Shown one piece after another: positions 7,598-15,476 of a stretch of 36,882 nt of DNA. The translations under genes and the position numbers were made by a program. A model generated the notes under the pieces. That model worked only from the letters and a program-made list of their open reading frames with translations, had not been told where the DNA came from and did not search any database. The stretch covers positions 1-36,882 of the forward strand of contig JAQWFM010000016.1 in the NCBI GenBank assembly GCA_028704415.1, read 5' to 3'. How positions within the stretch are numbered: position 1 is the stretch's first letter; each line of letters begins with the position of its first letter. This stretch comes from Oscillospiraceae bacterium (GTDB lineage: Bacteria > Bacillota > Clostridia > Saccharofermentanales > Fastidiosipilaceae).

Positions 7598-7642
7598 GCC
7601 CGCTAACCATTGTCAGTCAATGGCCGGCGGGTCTTGTTTTTT
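7598..7642 (+). terminator. Terminator between the two DUF1292 genes
   Basis: Stem from 7598 to 7632: outer GCCCG/CGGGT-type pairs, a 2x2 internal mismatch, inner CCATTG/CAATGG and a 5-nt loop, followed by TTGTTTTTT (7634–7642). Likely ends the ireB–ruvX–DUF1292 transcript, perhaps with read-through to the next gene. Confidence 0.75.
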
Positions 7643-7687
7643 AAAGGGTCCGGCTGGATTTACAGGTGAAAGGCGGGGAGCAACCAC

Positions 7688-8050
7688 ATGTCCCAGTTAA
7701 GAGATACCCTCAACCGGCGCCGCCTGGAGCGGGAACACTTCAAGAGCCAGGATACGGAGCCGCTGCATGATGAAAATGATGATGTCCTGGCCGTGCTGGA
7801 AGATGTAGACAACGGTAATGAGTATTATCTTTCTATCGTAGATTCATTCACCGTCGATGGCCGTGAATATGTGGCAATGGGCTCTTATGAACCGGATGAC
7901 GGGACGCATCGGGAACCTGAATTTGTGCTGATGCGCTTTGATATCGGCCCGCAGGGGGAACATTACTACCAGTCAATCCGGAACCGCAAAGAGCTTAACC
8001 GCGTTTTTGATATCTTCTTTGAGCGATATGTCCGCCAGCTGCGGGCCTGA
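7688..8050 (+). CDS. Second DUF1292 family protein
   Basis: 120-residue protein of unknown function with the DUF1292 core: VLEDVDNGNEYYLSIVDSF, VDGREYVAMGSYEPDDG, EFVLMRFDIG and a closing helix NRKELNRVFDIFFERY. It lacks the Cys repeats of the first copy and has a basic N-terminus (LNRRRLEREHFK). ATG 7688 follows GGGGAG with 7-bp spacing. Its place 45 bp after a terminator leaves open whether it is read from upstream or from its own unseen promoter. Paralogous DUF1292 pairs next to ruvX occur in other clostridia. Confidence 0.85.
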   Translation: MSQLRDTLNRRRLEREHFKSQDTEPLHDENDDVLAVLEDVDNGNEYYLSIVDSFTVDGREYVAMGSYEPDDGTHREPEFVLMRFDIGPQGEHYYQSIRNRKELNRVFDIFFERYVRQLRA

Positions 8051-8103
8051 GTCAAGCCTGGCCTGGCAGCCCGGGATTAGTAAAGAAAGTTGAGCATATA
8101 AGT

Positions 8104-9201
8104 ATGAATGACGATTGGAAACAGGAGCCGTCAGCCCCCTCCGTAAATCCCGGTGCCCAGCCGCCGCAGGCGCAGGGGCCGCTGCTGCCTCCGCCCGGTA
8201 CCTGGTATGGCCTGAAAAATCAGGCCGGATCGTTGCAAACCGGCAGAGGGGCCGGCCGGACTACCGCTTATGAGCCTGGGGACCAGCCGGTATATCCGGT
8301 GCGTCAGGTCCGCGCCGGGTCTGCTGCGGCTTTGGCCGCTGGCCTGAAGCCGGCCGGAAAACGGCACTTTACAATCGCGGCTGTCCTGATTCCGCTGGCC
8401 TTCATGCTGGTGCATATTGTGATCCAGAATATCTGCATGGTGGTCGCGACCTTTATCCTGATGGCCCGTTCCGGCGGCAGCTTCAGCTATGAGGAGCTGA
8501 TGAGCCATCAAACCCTGATTATTTTGTTTTCCTCACTTATTTCCATAGCTGTTTACAGCGCGGCGCTGACGGTGATGCGCCGCCGCCAACCCGCCTTTGT
8601 ATGGTTTAAGCGACCGACTGCTCTGGCCGTGGGTCTGGGTGCGCTGGCTATTCTGGGCGCGGTCGGCAGTGCCAATCTGGTTATGCTCCTGCTTTCCTGG
8701 CTGGCTGACTACAGCAGCTTCTGGCGCCAGAATATGCAATACTATGAGGATCTGGCCACTGCCTTCACTGACCAGTCCGGCCTGCTGGTGCAGATTGTGA
8801 CCTTGTGTATTCTGGTTCCAATAGCAGAGGAAATGCTGTTCCGAGGCATCATAGCCGGCCAGCTGAAGCGGGCCTTTTCTGATCCGCTGGCGATTATCCT
8901 GACCGCGCTGGCCTTTGCGGCTTTTCACATGAACTGGGTTCAATCTTCTTATGTGCTGATCCCCGCCCTGGTGTTGAGTGCCGCCTATATCTGGTCTGAA
9001 TCCTTGCCGCTCACCATCGTGATGCACGGCATCTTTAATTTCTTTGGCAGCGTGCTGCCTGGTCTGCTGCAGAACCATGAATCCGCGGCTAACGTCCTGA
9101 GCTGGATTGAGGTGGGGATCATGCCGCTGTCCGCCGTCGCTTTATTTATCATGTACCGGCATTATAAAGCCCGCAGACAGGAGCCCCAGACGATGTCATG
9201 A
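8104..9201 (+). CDS. CPBP family intramembrane metalloprotease (CAAX protease/bacteriocin-processing type)
   Basis: Predicted integral membrane glutamic/metal-dependent protease of the ABI/CPBP (Rce1-like) family. 365 residues: a Pro/Gly-rich cytoplasmic N-terminus of about 85 residues, then about eight hydrophobic segments. The family motifs are present: EEMLFRG (E242, E243, R247), AAFHMNW (H275) and MHGIFNF (H308, N312). Family members process prenylated proteins or peptides, or act in bacteriocin self-immunity; the substrate here is unknown. The ribosome binding site is weak (AAAGAAAG near 8091). The final ATGA is shared with the start of the giant downstream gene, so the two are translationally coupled and that protein is a natural candidate partner or substrate (inference). 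Confidence 0.88.
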   Translation: MNDDWKQEPSAPSVNPGAQPPQAQGPLLPPPGTWYGLKNQAGSLQTGRGAGRTTAYEPGDQPVYPVRQVRAGSAAALAAGLKPAGKRHFTIAAVLIPLAFMLVHIVIQNICMVVATFILMARSGGSFSYEELMSHQTLIILFSSLISIAVYSAALTVMRRRQPAFVWFKRPTALAVGLGALAILGAVGSANLVMLLLSWLADYSSFWRQNMQYYEDLATAFTDQSGLLVQIVTLCILVPIAEEMLFRGIIAGQLKRAFSDPLAIILTALAFAAFHMNWVQSSYVLIPALVLSAAYIWSESLPLTIVMHGIFNFFGSVLPGLLQNHESAANVLSWIEVGIMPLSAVALFIMYRHYKARRQEPQTMS

Positions 9202-12200
9202 AGCTGCCGGGGCACAGACGCAAGGGCCGCCGCCAAGCCGCATCCTGGCTTGCCATACAGTACTTGCGGCACAAATCCTGCCTGGGTTTGCTGGCCCTGA
9301 TTCTGGCGTTTTTTATGCTGGGCTGGGGCATCCTGGCCCTCATCTCCGCGCTGGCCGGGCAGGAGACCACCGGCCTGATCACGGTTAAGAGCGATCCGGA
9401 TGAAACGCAGGTATCAATTCTGGGCAGCGGGCTGAATCTGCTGCAGCCCCAGAGCAGCAATTTGTTACAGGATGCTTCGTTTGAGCCGCCTTATTTTACC
9501 GCAATCATGACCGTTAATCTGGCAGATGCCGCCGGCATCTGGATAACACCTACGGAAGCCCAGTCCGGCTTATACGCCAGCGGCTTTTTCAATCAGGCTG
9601 AGGTCACCCTGCTGCATGTGAATGAAGACGGCAGCCGCAGCCAGCTGGACCAGGGTCGGGTGCTCAGTCAGATCAGCTGGGAACCGGTTTTTGAGCAGCA
9701 GCAGCAAATCTGGCCCGGAAACAGGACGGATTCAACCGGACTGGAGACTGCGGATTTACGGCAGATCAATGACATAGCGCAAAGCTACGATGCGGAAGGG
9801 CATGTGACTGGCAGCGTGGCCTGCGGCAACAGCGGGCTCTTGCTGCAGACGCTGCAGGGCGGCAGTCTGAATGCGTATGTACTGGATACGTTAACCGGTG
9901 ATATATCCAGTCTGGACACAGCTGCGCCGCGGGCGGAACAAACGGCGGCCAAAGCAGACGGTCAGGCCGTGACCCTGACTGCTGACGCCGTTTACCTGCT
10001 GTCGGCCGCAGGGGATTTGTGGCGGGGCAACCTTGAGTTCAGCCAATGGGAACGGCTGGGACCTGCTGAGTTAAGTGAGCGTGATACCGGCGGCGGGATA
10101 GTCCGGCTGCCGGAGGCAGGCAGTTGGCAGGGCTTTATTAATCTGGATGAAGTGATTTATGTCTGGGGCAGCCAGGGTTTGCTGCGCCTGGATGAGGCCG
10201 GATGGTCCTGGGTAGCCGATAGTTATTGTTTACCTGATGACGACCGCTGGGTGGCTGCCGCGGCCGGTCAGGAGGACGCGCTGCTGCTGTCTGCTGCCGG
10301 CAGACTGCTGTTCTTAAATCAGGGCTCAGGTTTAAGCACGGCTTACCTGGATCAGTCTGCCGGGTTCCACCTGGTCAGTGAAGGCCGGGACGCCGCCCTC
10401 ACAGCCCAGCCGGTCAAGCCAACCCAGGCCGCGACCTGGCGCAGCCTGTGGGGCGACAGCATGAAAGCCGAGCCAAGTCTGACTCGGTGGTCAGAAGCCG
10501 CCTCCAGCCAGGCTGGCTTCTACTTACTGCGCAGCCAGGCCGGTCAGGTTGTAAGCCTGAAGGCCACATCTGAGCCGGCCCGGCCCTATGTACTCAGCCA
10601 GCCGGTGGCCCTGCCCGCGGCCGCCGGCTGGCAGCAACTCCTGCCCCTGACCCAGACTGATTGGCTGGCCCTGGATTTGCGGGGAACAATTTACATTACC
10701 CGTAATCAGGGCAGCAGCTGGGATAGGCTGGATCCTCAGCGCCAGCTTGAGTTTGAGTCCGGCACGCAGGACGAGCAGGCGGGGAGCGCTGTCAAGCGCT
10801 TAGCCTGGCTTAGCAACAGCCGCTTGTACCTGCTTGGCGGCGCAGGCCTGACTTGGCTGCCGCTTAACACCCAGCTGGACATCAGCTGGAGCCGGTCGGA
10901 TACGACTGTGGCGGCAGGGGACCGCCTGTTGCTGCAGACCTGGGTTAATGATCCCCTGGGCCAAGGTTACCAGGCAGCGACCGGCAGTGCTGAATCCGGC
11001 TTGCAGGCCTACCCCTGGCAGCAGCAGGACCAGCAGGGCGCAGCTAATCCGGCCGGACTCCAGTTTATGCCGCAGGATGAGGCCGTTCAAAAAACTGCAA
11101 ACTATGACAGCTCCCTGCCGCAGGGCCGGCAATATGTAAGCCTTTCGCCAGAGCTGCCTCAGCTGCAGCAGACTTTGTCCAGCCGTGACCAGGACTTATT
11201 CCAGGATCAGCAGGTCTACAGCTTTTCGGCTTACCTGCGGAGCGCCAGGGCGGAGGATCCGGGCAAGCTGACCCTGACCATTGGCGGCCAGACTGCTTTG
11301 GCTGCATACAGCCTGGAGCGGATCGACCAGACCTGGCGGCGGTATCAGCTGACCTTTATTGCGCCCGATAATGATCCGCAGGCTGAGCTGACCGTTACCC
11401 TTAACTGGAGCGGTACGGGGGACCTGGATCTGGATGATTGCTATCTGGGCCTGGCTTTAGCCGAAGACCGCGGCGATACCCTGCTGTCCCAGCAGCTGAG
11501 TGCAGTCAGCCCGGACCTCCTTCGCTTCAGCTACGCGGCAATTGGTCAGGCAAACGTTCCTTCGGGCTACTGGGCGCTTAATCGCCAGAACACCGTCGCC
11601 AGCTTTGATCAGAATGGCTGGACCGAAAAGACGGGGCTGAACCTTGAAAGCGCGCTGAGTCAGGCGGCCGCCGCCCGGGCCGCTCCCTGGCTGGTGTTTG
11701 ACAGCCTGAGCACGCCGGAAGATCTGACTGAAGTGATAGAGTATTTAGCCGGGCCGGTGTCAGAACCAATTGGTGAAAAGCGGCTGCAGAATGGCTCGCC
11801 GGTACCCTGGACCAGTACGTTCAGCCGCTTTATCTTTGAGTTTACGGATAGTCAGGACTTGTGCCGGTCTGACAGTGAACGGGCGGCTTTTGTGGATCAG
11901 CTGCTTGCGGCAGTCCGCTCTTCTTCCTACTATCCGCTGCTTAAGAATCAGATCATTTTTGTAGACGGCATGAATTATACGGAAGGGGTGATGCTGTCGG
12001 CGGCGGACTATCACAGCAGCAACCTGAACCTGAACCTCCTGACAGCAGATCATCAGGCCAGCCTGGCTGACCAGATTGACAGCGCCTACAAAGCCTTCGC
12101 CGGCAGCAGTCCCCGCCATGTGAATTTACCCGGCACCCGGATTCCGGAGCTCTTAAGCGGCTTAACCATCCAGACTGTGGCCTCGCAGACCCCGGCCGTT

Positions 12201-12698
12201 ACCGGCACGGTTCAGACGGACCCCGCGGCGGCCAGCCTCACATTAACCCCGGCCGCGACTAACCTTACCGCCAGCCCGGCCCCCAGTCAGGCCGCACTTA
12301 GCTGGAGCGCCCTGGCCGGGCTGGGCAGTGACAGCGCCAGCAGCCTGCTGACCGTGCAACTGGATACGGCAGACCTCCAGCCACAGCAGACCCTGGCAGG
12401 CTTGCCGGAGCAGCAGGATCTATCCTTAAGCGGCCTGCGCCTGGACAGCTCGGTCCAGGGTCTGACCGGGATTCGCTGTGCGGCTTTTCGCCAGGGTGAC
12501 CAGGTAAAAGTGATCATCATGAATTTGAGCGAGCAGCAGCAGTCCTGCACGCTGGCGGCCGGCGAATGGGCCGGGAAAACGACTTTATCTACCTATAGCG
12601 CAAGCGGAAAAAAACGCTTGCGCAAGACCTATACCGGTAAAAGGCAGCGGATCCAGCTGCCCGCAGGCGGGGTGGTCATTATTGACGGAACGTATTAA
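9198..12698 (+). CDS. Large membrane-anchored extracytoplasmic protein with CBM-like and degenerate GH51-like regions
   Basis: 1166 residues. A basic N-terminus (1–26) and one helix (about 28–53) predict a signal anchor with the rest outside. Residues about 240–560 contain many short strands such as LLLSAAGRLLFL and a sialidase-type ITRNQGSSWDRL box, suggesting a beta-propeller. Residues about 670–752 look like a CBM4/9 jelly roll (FSAYLRS, TWRRYQLTF, GDLDLDDCYLG). Residues 753–985 recall GH51 arabinofuranosidases (LRFSYA, LSTPEDLTEVIEYLAGP, EKRLQNGSPVPW). Where GH51 has EIGNE with the acid/base Glu, this protein has EFTDS, so it is probably inactive. The C-terminus (about 1040–1166) is a beta-sandwich typical of such hydrolases. 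Rich in Gln, Ala and Leu. The start overlaps the CPBP protease gene by 4 bp. The domain assignments are by eye and tentative. Confidence 0.72.
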   Translation: MKLPGHRRKGRRQAASWLAIQYLRHKSCLGLLALILAFFMLGWGILALISALAGQETTGLITVKSDPDETQVSILGSGLNLLQPQSSNLLQDASFEPPYFTAIMTVNLADAAGIWITPTEAQSGLYASGFFNQAEVTLLHVNEDGSRSQLDQGRVLSQISWEPVFEQQQQIWPGNRTDSTGLETADLRQINDIAQSYDAEGHVTGSVACGNSGLLLQTLQGGSLNAYVLDTLTGDISSLDTAAPRAEQTAAKADGQAVTLTADAVYLLSAAGDLWRGNLEFSQWERLGPAELSERDTGGGIVRLPEAGSWQGFINLDEVIYVWGSQGLLRLDEAGWSWVADSYCLPDDDRWVAAAAGQEDALLLSAAGRLLFLNQGSGLSTAYLDQSAGFHLVSEGRDAALTAQPVKPTQAATWRSLWGDSMKAEPSLTRWSEAASSQAGFYLLRSQAGQVVSLKATSEPARPYVLSQPVALPAAAGWQQLLPLTQTDWLALDLRGTIYITRNQGSSWDRLDPQRQLEFESGTQDEQAGSAVKRLAWLSNSRLYLLGGAGLTWLPLNTQLDISWSRSDTTVAAGDRLLLQTWVNDPLGQGYQAATGSAESGLQAYPWQQQDQQGAANPAGLQFMPQDEAVQKTANYDSSLPQGRQYVSLSPELPQLQQTLSSRDQDLFQDQQVYSFSAYLRSARAEDPGKLTLTIGGQTALAAYSLERIDQTWRRYQLTFIAPDNDPQAELTVTLNWSGTGDLDLDDCYLGLALAEDRGDTLLSQQLSAVSPDLLRFSYAAIGQANVPSGYWALNRQNTVASFDQNGWTEKTGLNLESALSQAAAARAAPWLVFDSLSTPEDLTEVIEYLAGPVSEPIGEKRLQNGSPVPWTSTFSRFIFEFTDSQDLCRSDSERAAFVDQLLAAVRSSSYYPLLKNQIIFVDGMNYTEGVMLSAADYHSSNLNLNLLTADHQASLADQIDSAYKAFAGSSPRHVNLPGTRIPELLSGLTIQTVASQTPAVTGTVQTDPAAASLTLTPAATNLTASPAPSQAALSWSALAGLGSDSASSLLTVQLDTADLQPQQTLAGLPEQQDLSLSGLRLDSSVQGLTGIRCAAFRQGDQVKVIIMNLSEQQQSCTLAAGEWAGKTTLSTYSASGKKRLRKTYTGKRQRIQLPAGGVVIIDGTY

Positions 12699-12738
12699 GA
12701 AGACGAAAAGCAGGAGAAAGAAGGAGAAGAAAAGGCTT

Positions 12739-13629
12739 ATGCAAGCAAATCCGAAGCCACTGCCCAGTGGATCGCAGCAACTCAGCCGGTCGCGCCTGAG
12801 CTGGTTTTTACTGCAAAACTGCGGCTTGATTTTACTGGCGGCCGGGATTCACTTTTTTAAAGCGCCTAATCATTTTGCCATGGGGGGCACGTCCGGTCTG
12901 TCGATTATTGCGGCCACCCTGGTGCCGGGGATAGATGTCGGCACGTTTATGTTCATCGTCAACGGGGCCCTGCTTTTTCTGGGTTTTGTTTTTCTGGGTA
13001 AAAAAATTATCGGCGCGACGCTGTACTCATCCTTGATGCTGTCTTTTCTGGTCTGGCTGCTGGACCGTCTTTGGCCAATGACCGCTCCCTTTACGGCTGA
13101 CACCTTGCTGGAGCTCTGCTACGCTGTTGTCCTGCCTGCTGCCGGCAGCGCTATCATTTTTAATCTGGGCTCTTCCAGTGGCGGCACGGACATCCTGGCT
13201 ATGATTCTGGCCAAATATACCAGCCTTGAAATTGGCAAAGCCCTGTTGCTGTCTGACTTTTGCATCGCATTGTTTGCCGGCGGGCTATATGGGGTCAGGA
13301 CCGGCCTGTATTGTGTGTTAGGCCTGCTGGCCAAGGCTTTTGTAGTCGATGGCGTCATAGATGGCATTAACTCAAGAAAGCTGGTCAATATTGTGTGCGC
13401 TAACCCTGAAGCCGTGCAGCGCTACATCATGCAGCAACTGCATCGCGGCGCCACCGTGTACACCGCGTCCGGCGCCTTCTCGCGCAAGGAAGAGCAAGTC
13501 ATAAGTACGGTCTTAACCAGGCGGGAGGCAGTCTTGCTGCGGAATTTTATTCGCCGGACGGATCCGCAGGCTTTCATCACCATTGTCAATTCCAGTGAAA
13601 CCATTGGCAAAAATTTCCGGGCTATTTAG
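12739..13629 (+). CDS. YitT family membrane protein (DUF161/DUF2179)
   Basis: 296-residue membrane protein of the YitT group, function unknown; about five or six hydrophobic helices in the first 190 residues, with the family blocks IHFFKAPNHFAMGGTSGLS and FNLGSSSGGTDILAMI. A cytoplasmic DUF2179 domain follows (GATVYTASGAFSRKEEQVI, then TRREAVLLRNFIRRTDPQAF). ATG 12739 is preferred, with AAGGAGA at 12721–12727; an in-frame TTG at 12682 would overlap the previous gene and add a very basic 19-residue stretch. Third gene of the CPBP–giant protein–YitT operon; ends at a hairpin terminator. Stop is TAG. Confidence 0.9.
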   Translation: MQANPKPLPSGSQQLSRSRLSWFLLQNCGLILLAAGIHFFKAPNHFAMGGTSGLSIIAATLVPGIDVGTFMFIVNGALLFLGFVFLGKKIIGATLYSSLMLSFLVWLLDRLWPMTAPFTADTLLELCYAVVLPAAGSAIIFNLGSSSGGTDILAMILAKYTSLEIGKALLLSDFCIALFAGGLYGVRTGLYCVLGLLAKAFVVDGVIDGINSRKLVNIVCANPEAVQRYIMQQLHRGATVYTASGAFSRKEEQVISTVLTRREAVLLRNFIRRTDPQAFITIVNSSETIGKNFRAI

Positions 13630-13699
13630 CCTGTCCCACTCGTTCCGCCTAGCTGCCCGGAGCAATGACGCACGGCCAGGTCCTGGTTAAGAGCTATAT

Positions 13700-13750
13700 A
13701 AAAGGAGCTGCCCCCGGACCTCACAGCAGAGGCGGGGGACAGCTCCTTTT
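13700..13750. terminator. Bidirectional terminator between yitT and malic enzyme genes
   Basis: Stem AAAAGGAGCTG (13700–13710) with CAGCTCCTTTT (13740–13750), extended by CCCCCG/CGGGGG with a one-base bulge. T run on both strands. Serves the two convergent genes. Confidence 0.85.
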
Positions 13751-13808
13751 AATGATTGGCGCCCGGTGTACCCTGGCTTAACTGCCAGCGTCGGGGCCGC
13801 TAAGTGAC

Positions 13809-14984
13809 TCAGATACGGGCGACGCCGCTCTTACGGGCAGCTTCAGCTACCGCGGACGCAACCGTATCCTTGACGCGTTTGTCAAAGGCCGCCGGCATAA
13901 TGTAATCTGCACGCAGCTCGGCGTCACTGACCAGGCTGGCAATAGCTTCAGCCGCAGCAATCTTCATGTCGTCATTGATATCACTGGCCCGGACATCCAG
14001 TGCGCCACGGAAGATACCAGGGAAAGCCAGCACGTTATTGATTTGGTTGGCAAAATCAGAACGCCCTGTAGCGACAATGGCCGCACCGGCAGCTTTAGCA
14101 TCATCCGGGAAGATTTCAGGAGTGGGGTTGGCACAGGCAAAGATGATAGGATCTTTGGCCATGGTACGGACCATATCCTGCGTCAAAACACCGGGAGCTG
14201 AAACCCCAATAAAGACATCAGCGCCTTTGATCACATCAGCCAGGCCGCCCTTTTTGCCTTTTTGATTGGTGATTTTAGCCATTTCTTCCTTGGCCGGGTT
14301 CAGACCGTCCCGTCCCTCATAAATCGCTCCCTTGCGGTCGCAAAGTACCACATCTTTAAGGCCGCGAGAAATGAGCAGCTTGGTGATGGCAATAGCCGCG
14401 GCGCCGGCGCCGTTAACCACAATGCTGATATCATCCAGCTTACGGCCAGTCAAACGCAAAGCGTTGAGCATAGCGGCCATGGTTACGACTGCGGTTCCGT
14501 GCTGGTCATCATGAAAGATGGGGATATCACAGACTTCTTTAAGCCGCTTTTCAATTTCAAAGCAGCGCGGGGCGGAAATATCCTCAAGGTTGACGCCGCC
14601 AAAAGATCCCTGTAACAGCTCAACCGTGCGCACGATCTCATCCACATCATGAGTGCGGACGCACAGCGGGAAGGCGTCAACATCACCAAACGCTTTAAAG
14701 AGAGCACATTTGCCTTCCATAACCGGCATACCAGCCTCAGGACCAATGTCCCCCAGACCCAGCACGGCAGAACCGTCAGTCACCACTGCCACCAGATTCC
14801 AGCGGCGGGTATACTTATAGGATAAATCGACATCTTTTTGGATCTCCAGGCAAGGCGCAGCCACGCCGGGCGTATATGCAATTGAAAGCTCTTCCGGAGT
14901 GCCTACGGGCGCTTTGGCGATTACTTCAATTTTGCCTTTCCATTCCTCATGTTTTTTAAGTGCGATTGCATTGATGTCAGCCAT
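13809..14984 (-). CDS. NAD(P)-dependent malic enzyme (short bacterial form)
   Basis: Oxidative decarboxylation of malate to pyruvate and CO2 with reduction of NAD(P)+; cytoplasmic. 391 residues, the compact malic enzyme form without a phosphotransacetylase domain. Motifs: [39 protein letters not shown], the metal/substrate block [10 protein letters not shown], the nucleotide-binding [12 protein letters not shown] and a C-terminal [17 protein letters not shown] 14984 has AGGAGG at the right distance (TTAACCTCCT on the plus strand). Monocistronic. Whether NAD or NADP is used cannot be read from the sequence by eye. Confidence 0.94.
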   Translation of the reverse strand: MADINAIALKKHEEWKGKIEVIAKAPVGTPEELSIAYTPGVAAPCLEIQKDVDLSYKYTRRWNLVAVVTDGSAVLGLGDIGPEAGMPVMEGKCALFKAFGDVDAFPLCVRTHDVDEIVRTVELLQGSFGGVNLEDISAPRCFEIEKRLKEVCDIPIFHDDQHGTAVVTMAAMLNALRLTGRKLDDISIVVNGAGAAAIAITKLLISRGLKDVVLCDRKGAIYEGRDGLNPAKEEMAKITNQKGKKGGLADVIKGADVFIGVSAPGVLTQDMVRTMAKDPIIFACANPTPEIFPDDAKAAGAAIVATGRSDFANQINNVLAFPGIFRGALDVRASDINDDMKIAAAEAIASLVSDAELRADYIMPAAFDKRVKDTVASAVAEAARKSGVARI

Positions 14985-15120
14985 AATTAACCTCCTGTAT
15001 TATGCCGTCACATTTTTGCCTGGGGCTTTTGCGGGATAAGCGCTGAAAAAGCAGCCGCGGCCACTCAGACCGCCGGGCCTCCGCCTGCTTGACGCAAAGA
15101 AATTCAGGCATCGGTAATAA

Positions 15121-15147
15121 AATATACCATTTACGGCAAAAAGGCAA
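15121..15147 (-). promoter_or_regulatory. Candidate promoter for malic enzyme gene
   Basis: Minus strand TTGCCT (15147–15142) and TATATT (15126–15121), with TG one base ahead of the -10 but only a 15-bp spacer. It would give a leader of about 130 nt. Tentative. Confidence 0.3.
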
Positions 15148-15476
15148 TTGATAAATTTGGATTTATTTATACTTTGACTGGCTGAGATCTGTACATAAAG
15201 ACAGCGCCCGCCTGAGCTGAGAGGGGCAGAGAGCTGCCTGATGTGAGTAAACGCCCGAGTCTGGGGGGCCAGCGGCCCCAGCGCCAGCCGGGGTTCAGGC
15301 AGCCCCCAGGCCTGACGCAACTTTTACGAAAATCAGGCCGGCGCTTGAAGCCTGGCGGCCAAGCTGATAATCTTCAGATAAGCGTGGTGGCTGCCCTTGG
15401 CTGGACTGGCCCGGTTTTTCAGCCTGCGGCCTGGCCGGGCAGCACCTGCGGACAAAAAGAAAGGTTGGGTCAGCAC
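15148..15476. other. Leader region upstream of the alpha-xylosidase gene
   Basis: About 330 bp without a convincing gene. TTGACT at 15174–15179 is a possible -35, but no good -10 lies at 16–18 bp. A GC-rich hairpin (CTGGGG...CCCCAG, about 15261–15281) sits inside the presumed leader. The open frame continuing upstream from the gene to GTG 15243 encodes low-complexity sequence with no family match. Confidence 0.35.

Noticed and set aside
15243..15476. 78-residue upstream extension of the alpha-xylosidase from GTG 15243
   Set aside because: The extension is Gly/Pro/Gln/Arg low-complexity sequence, lacks a ribosome binding site, and family members start at the MQYLDGVWL block.
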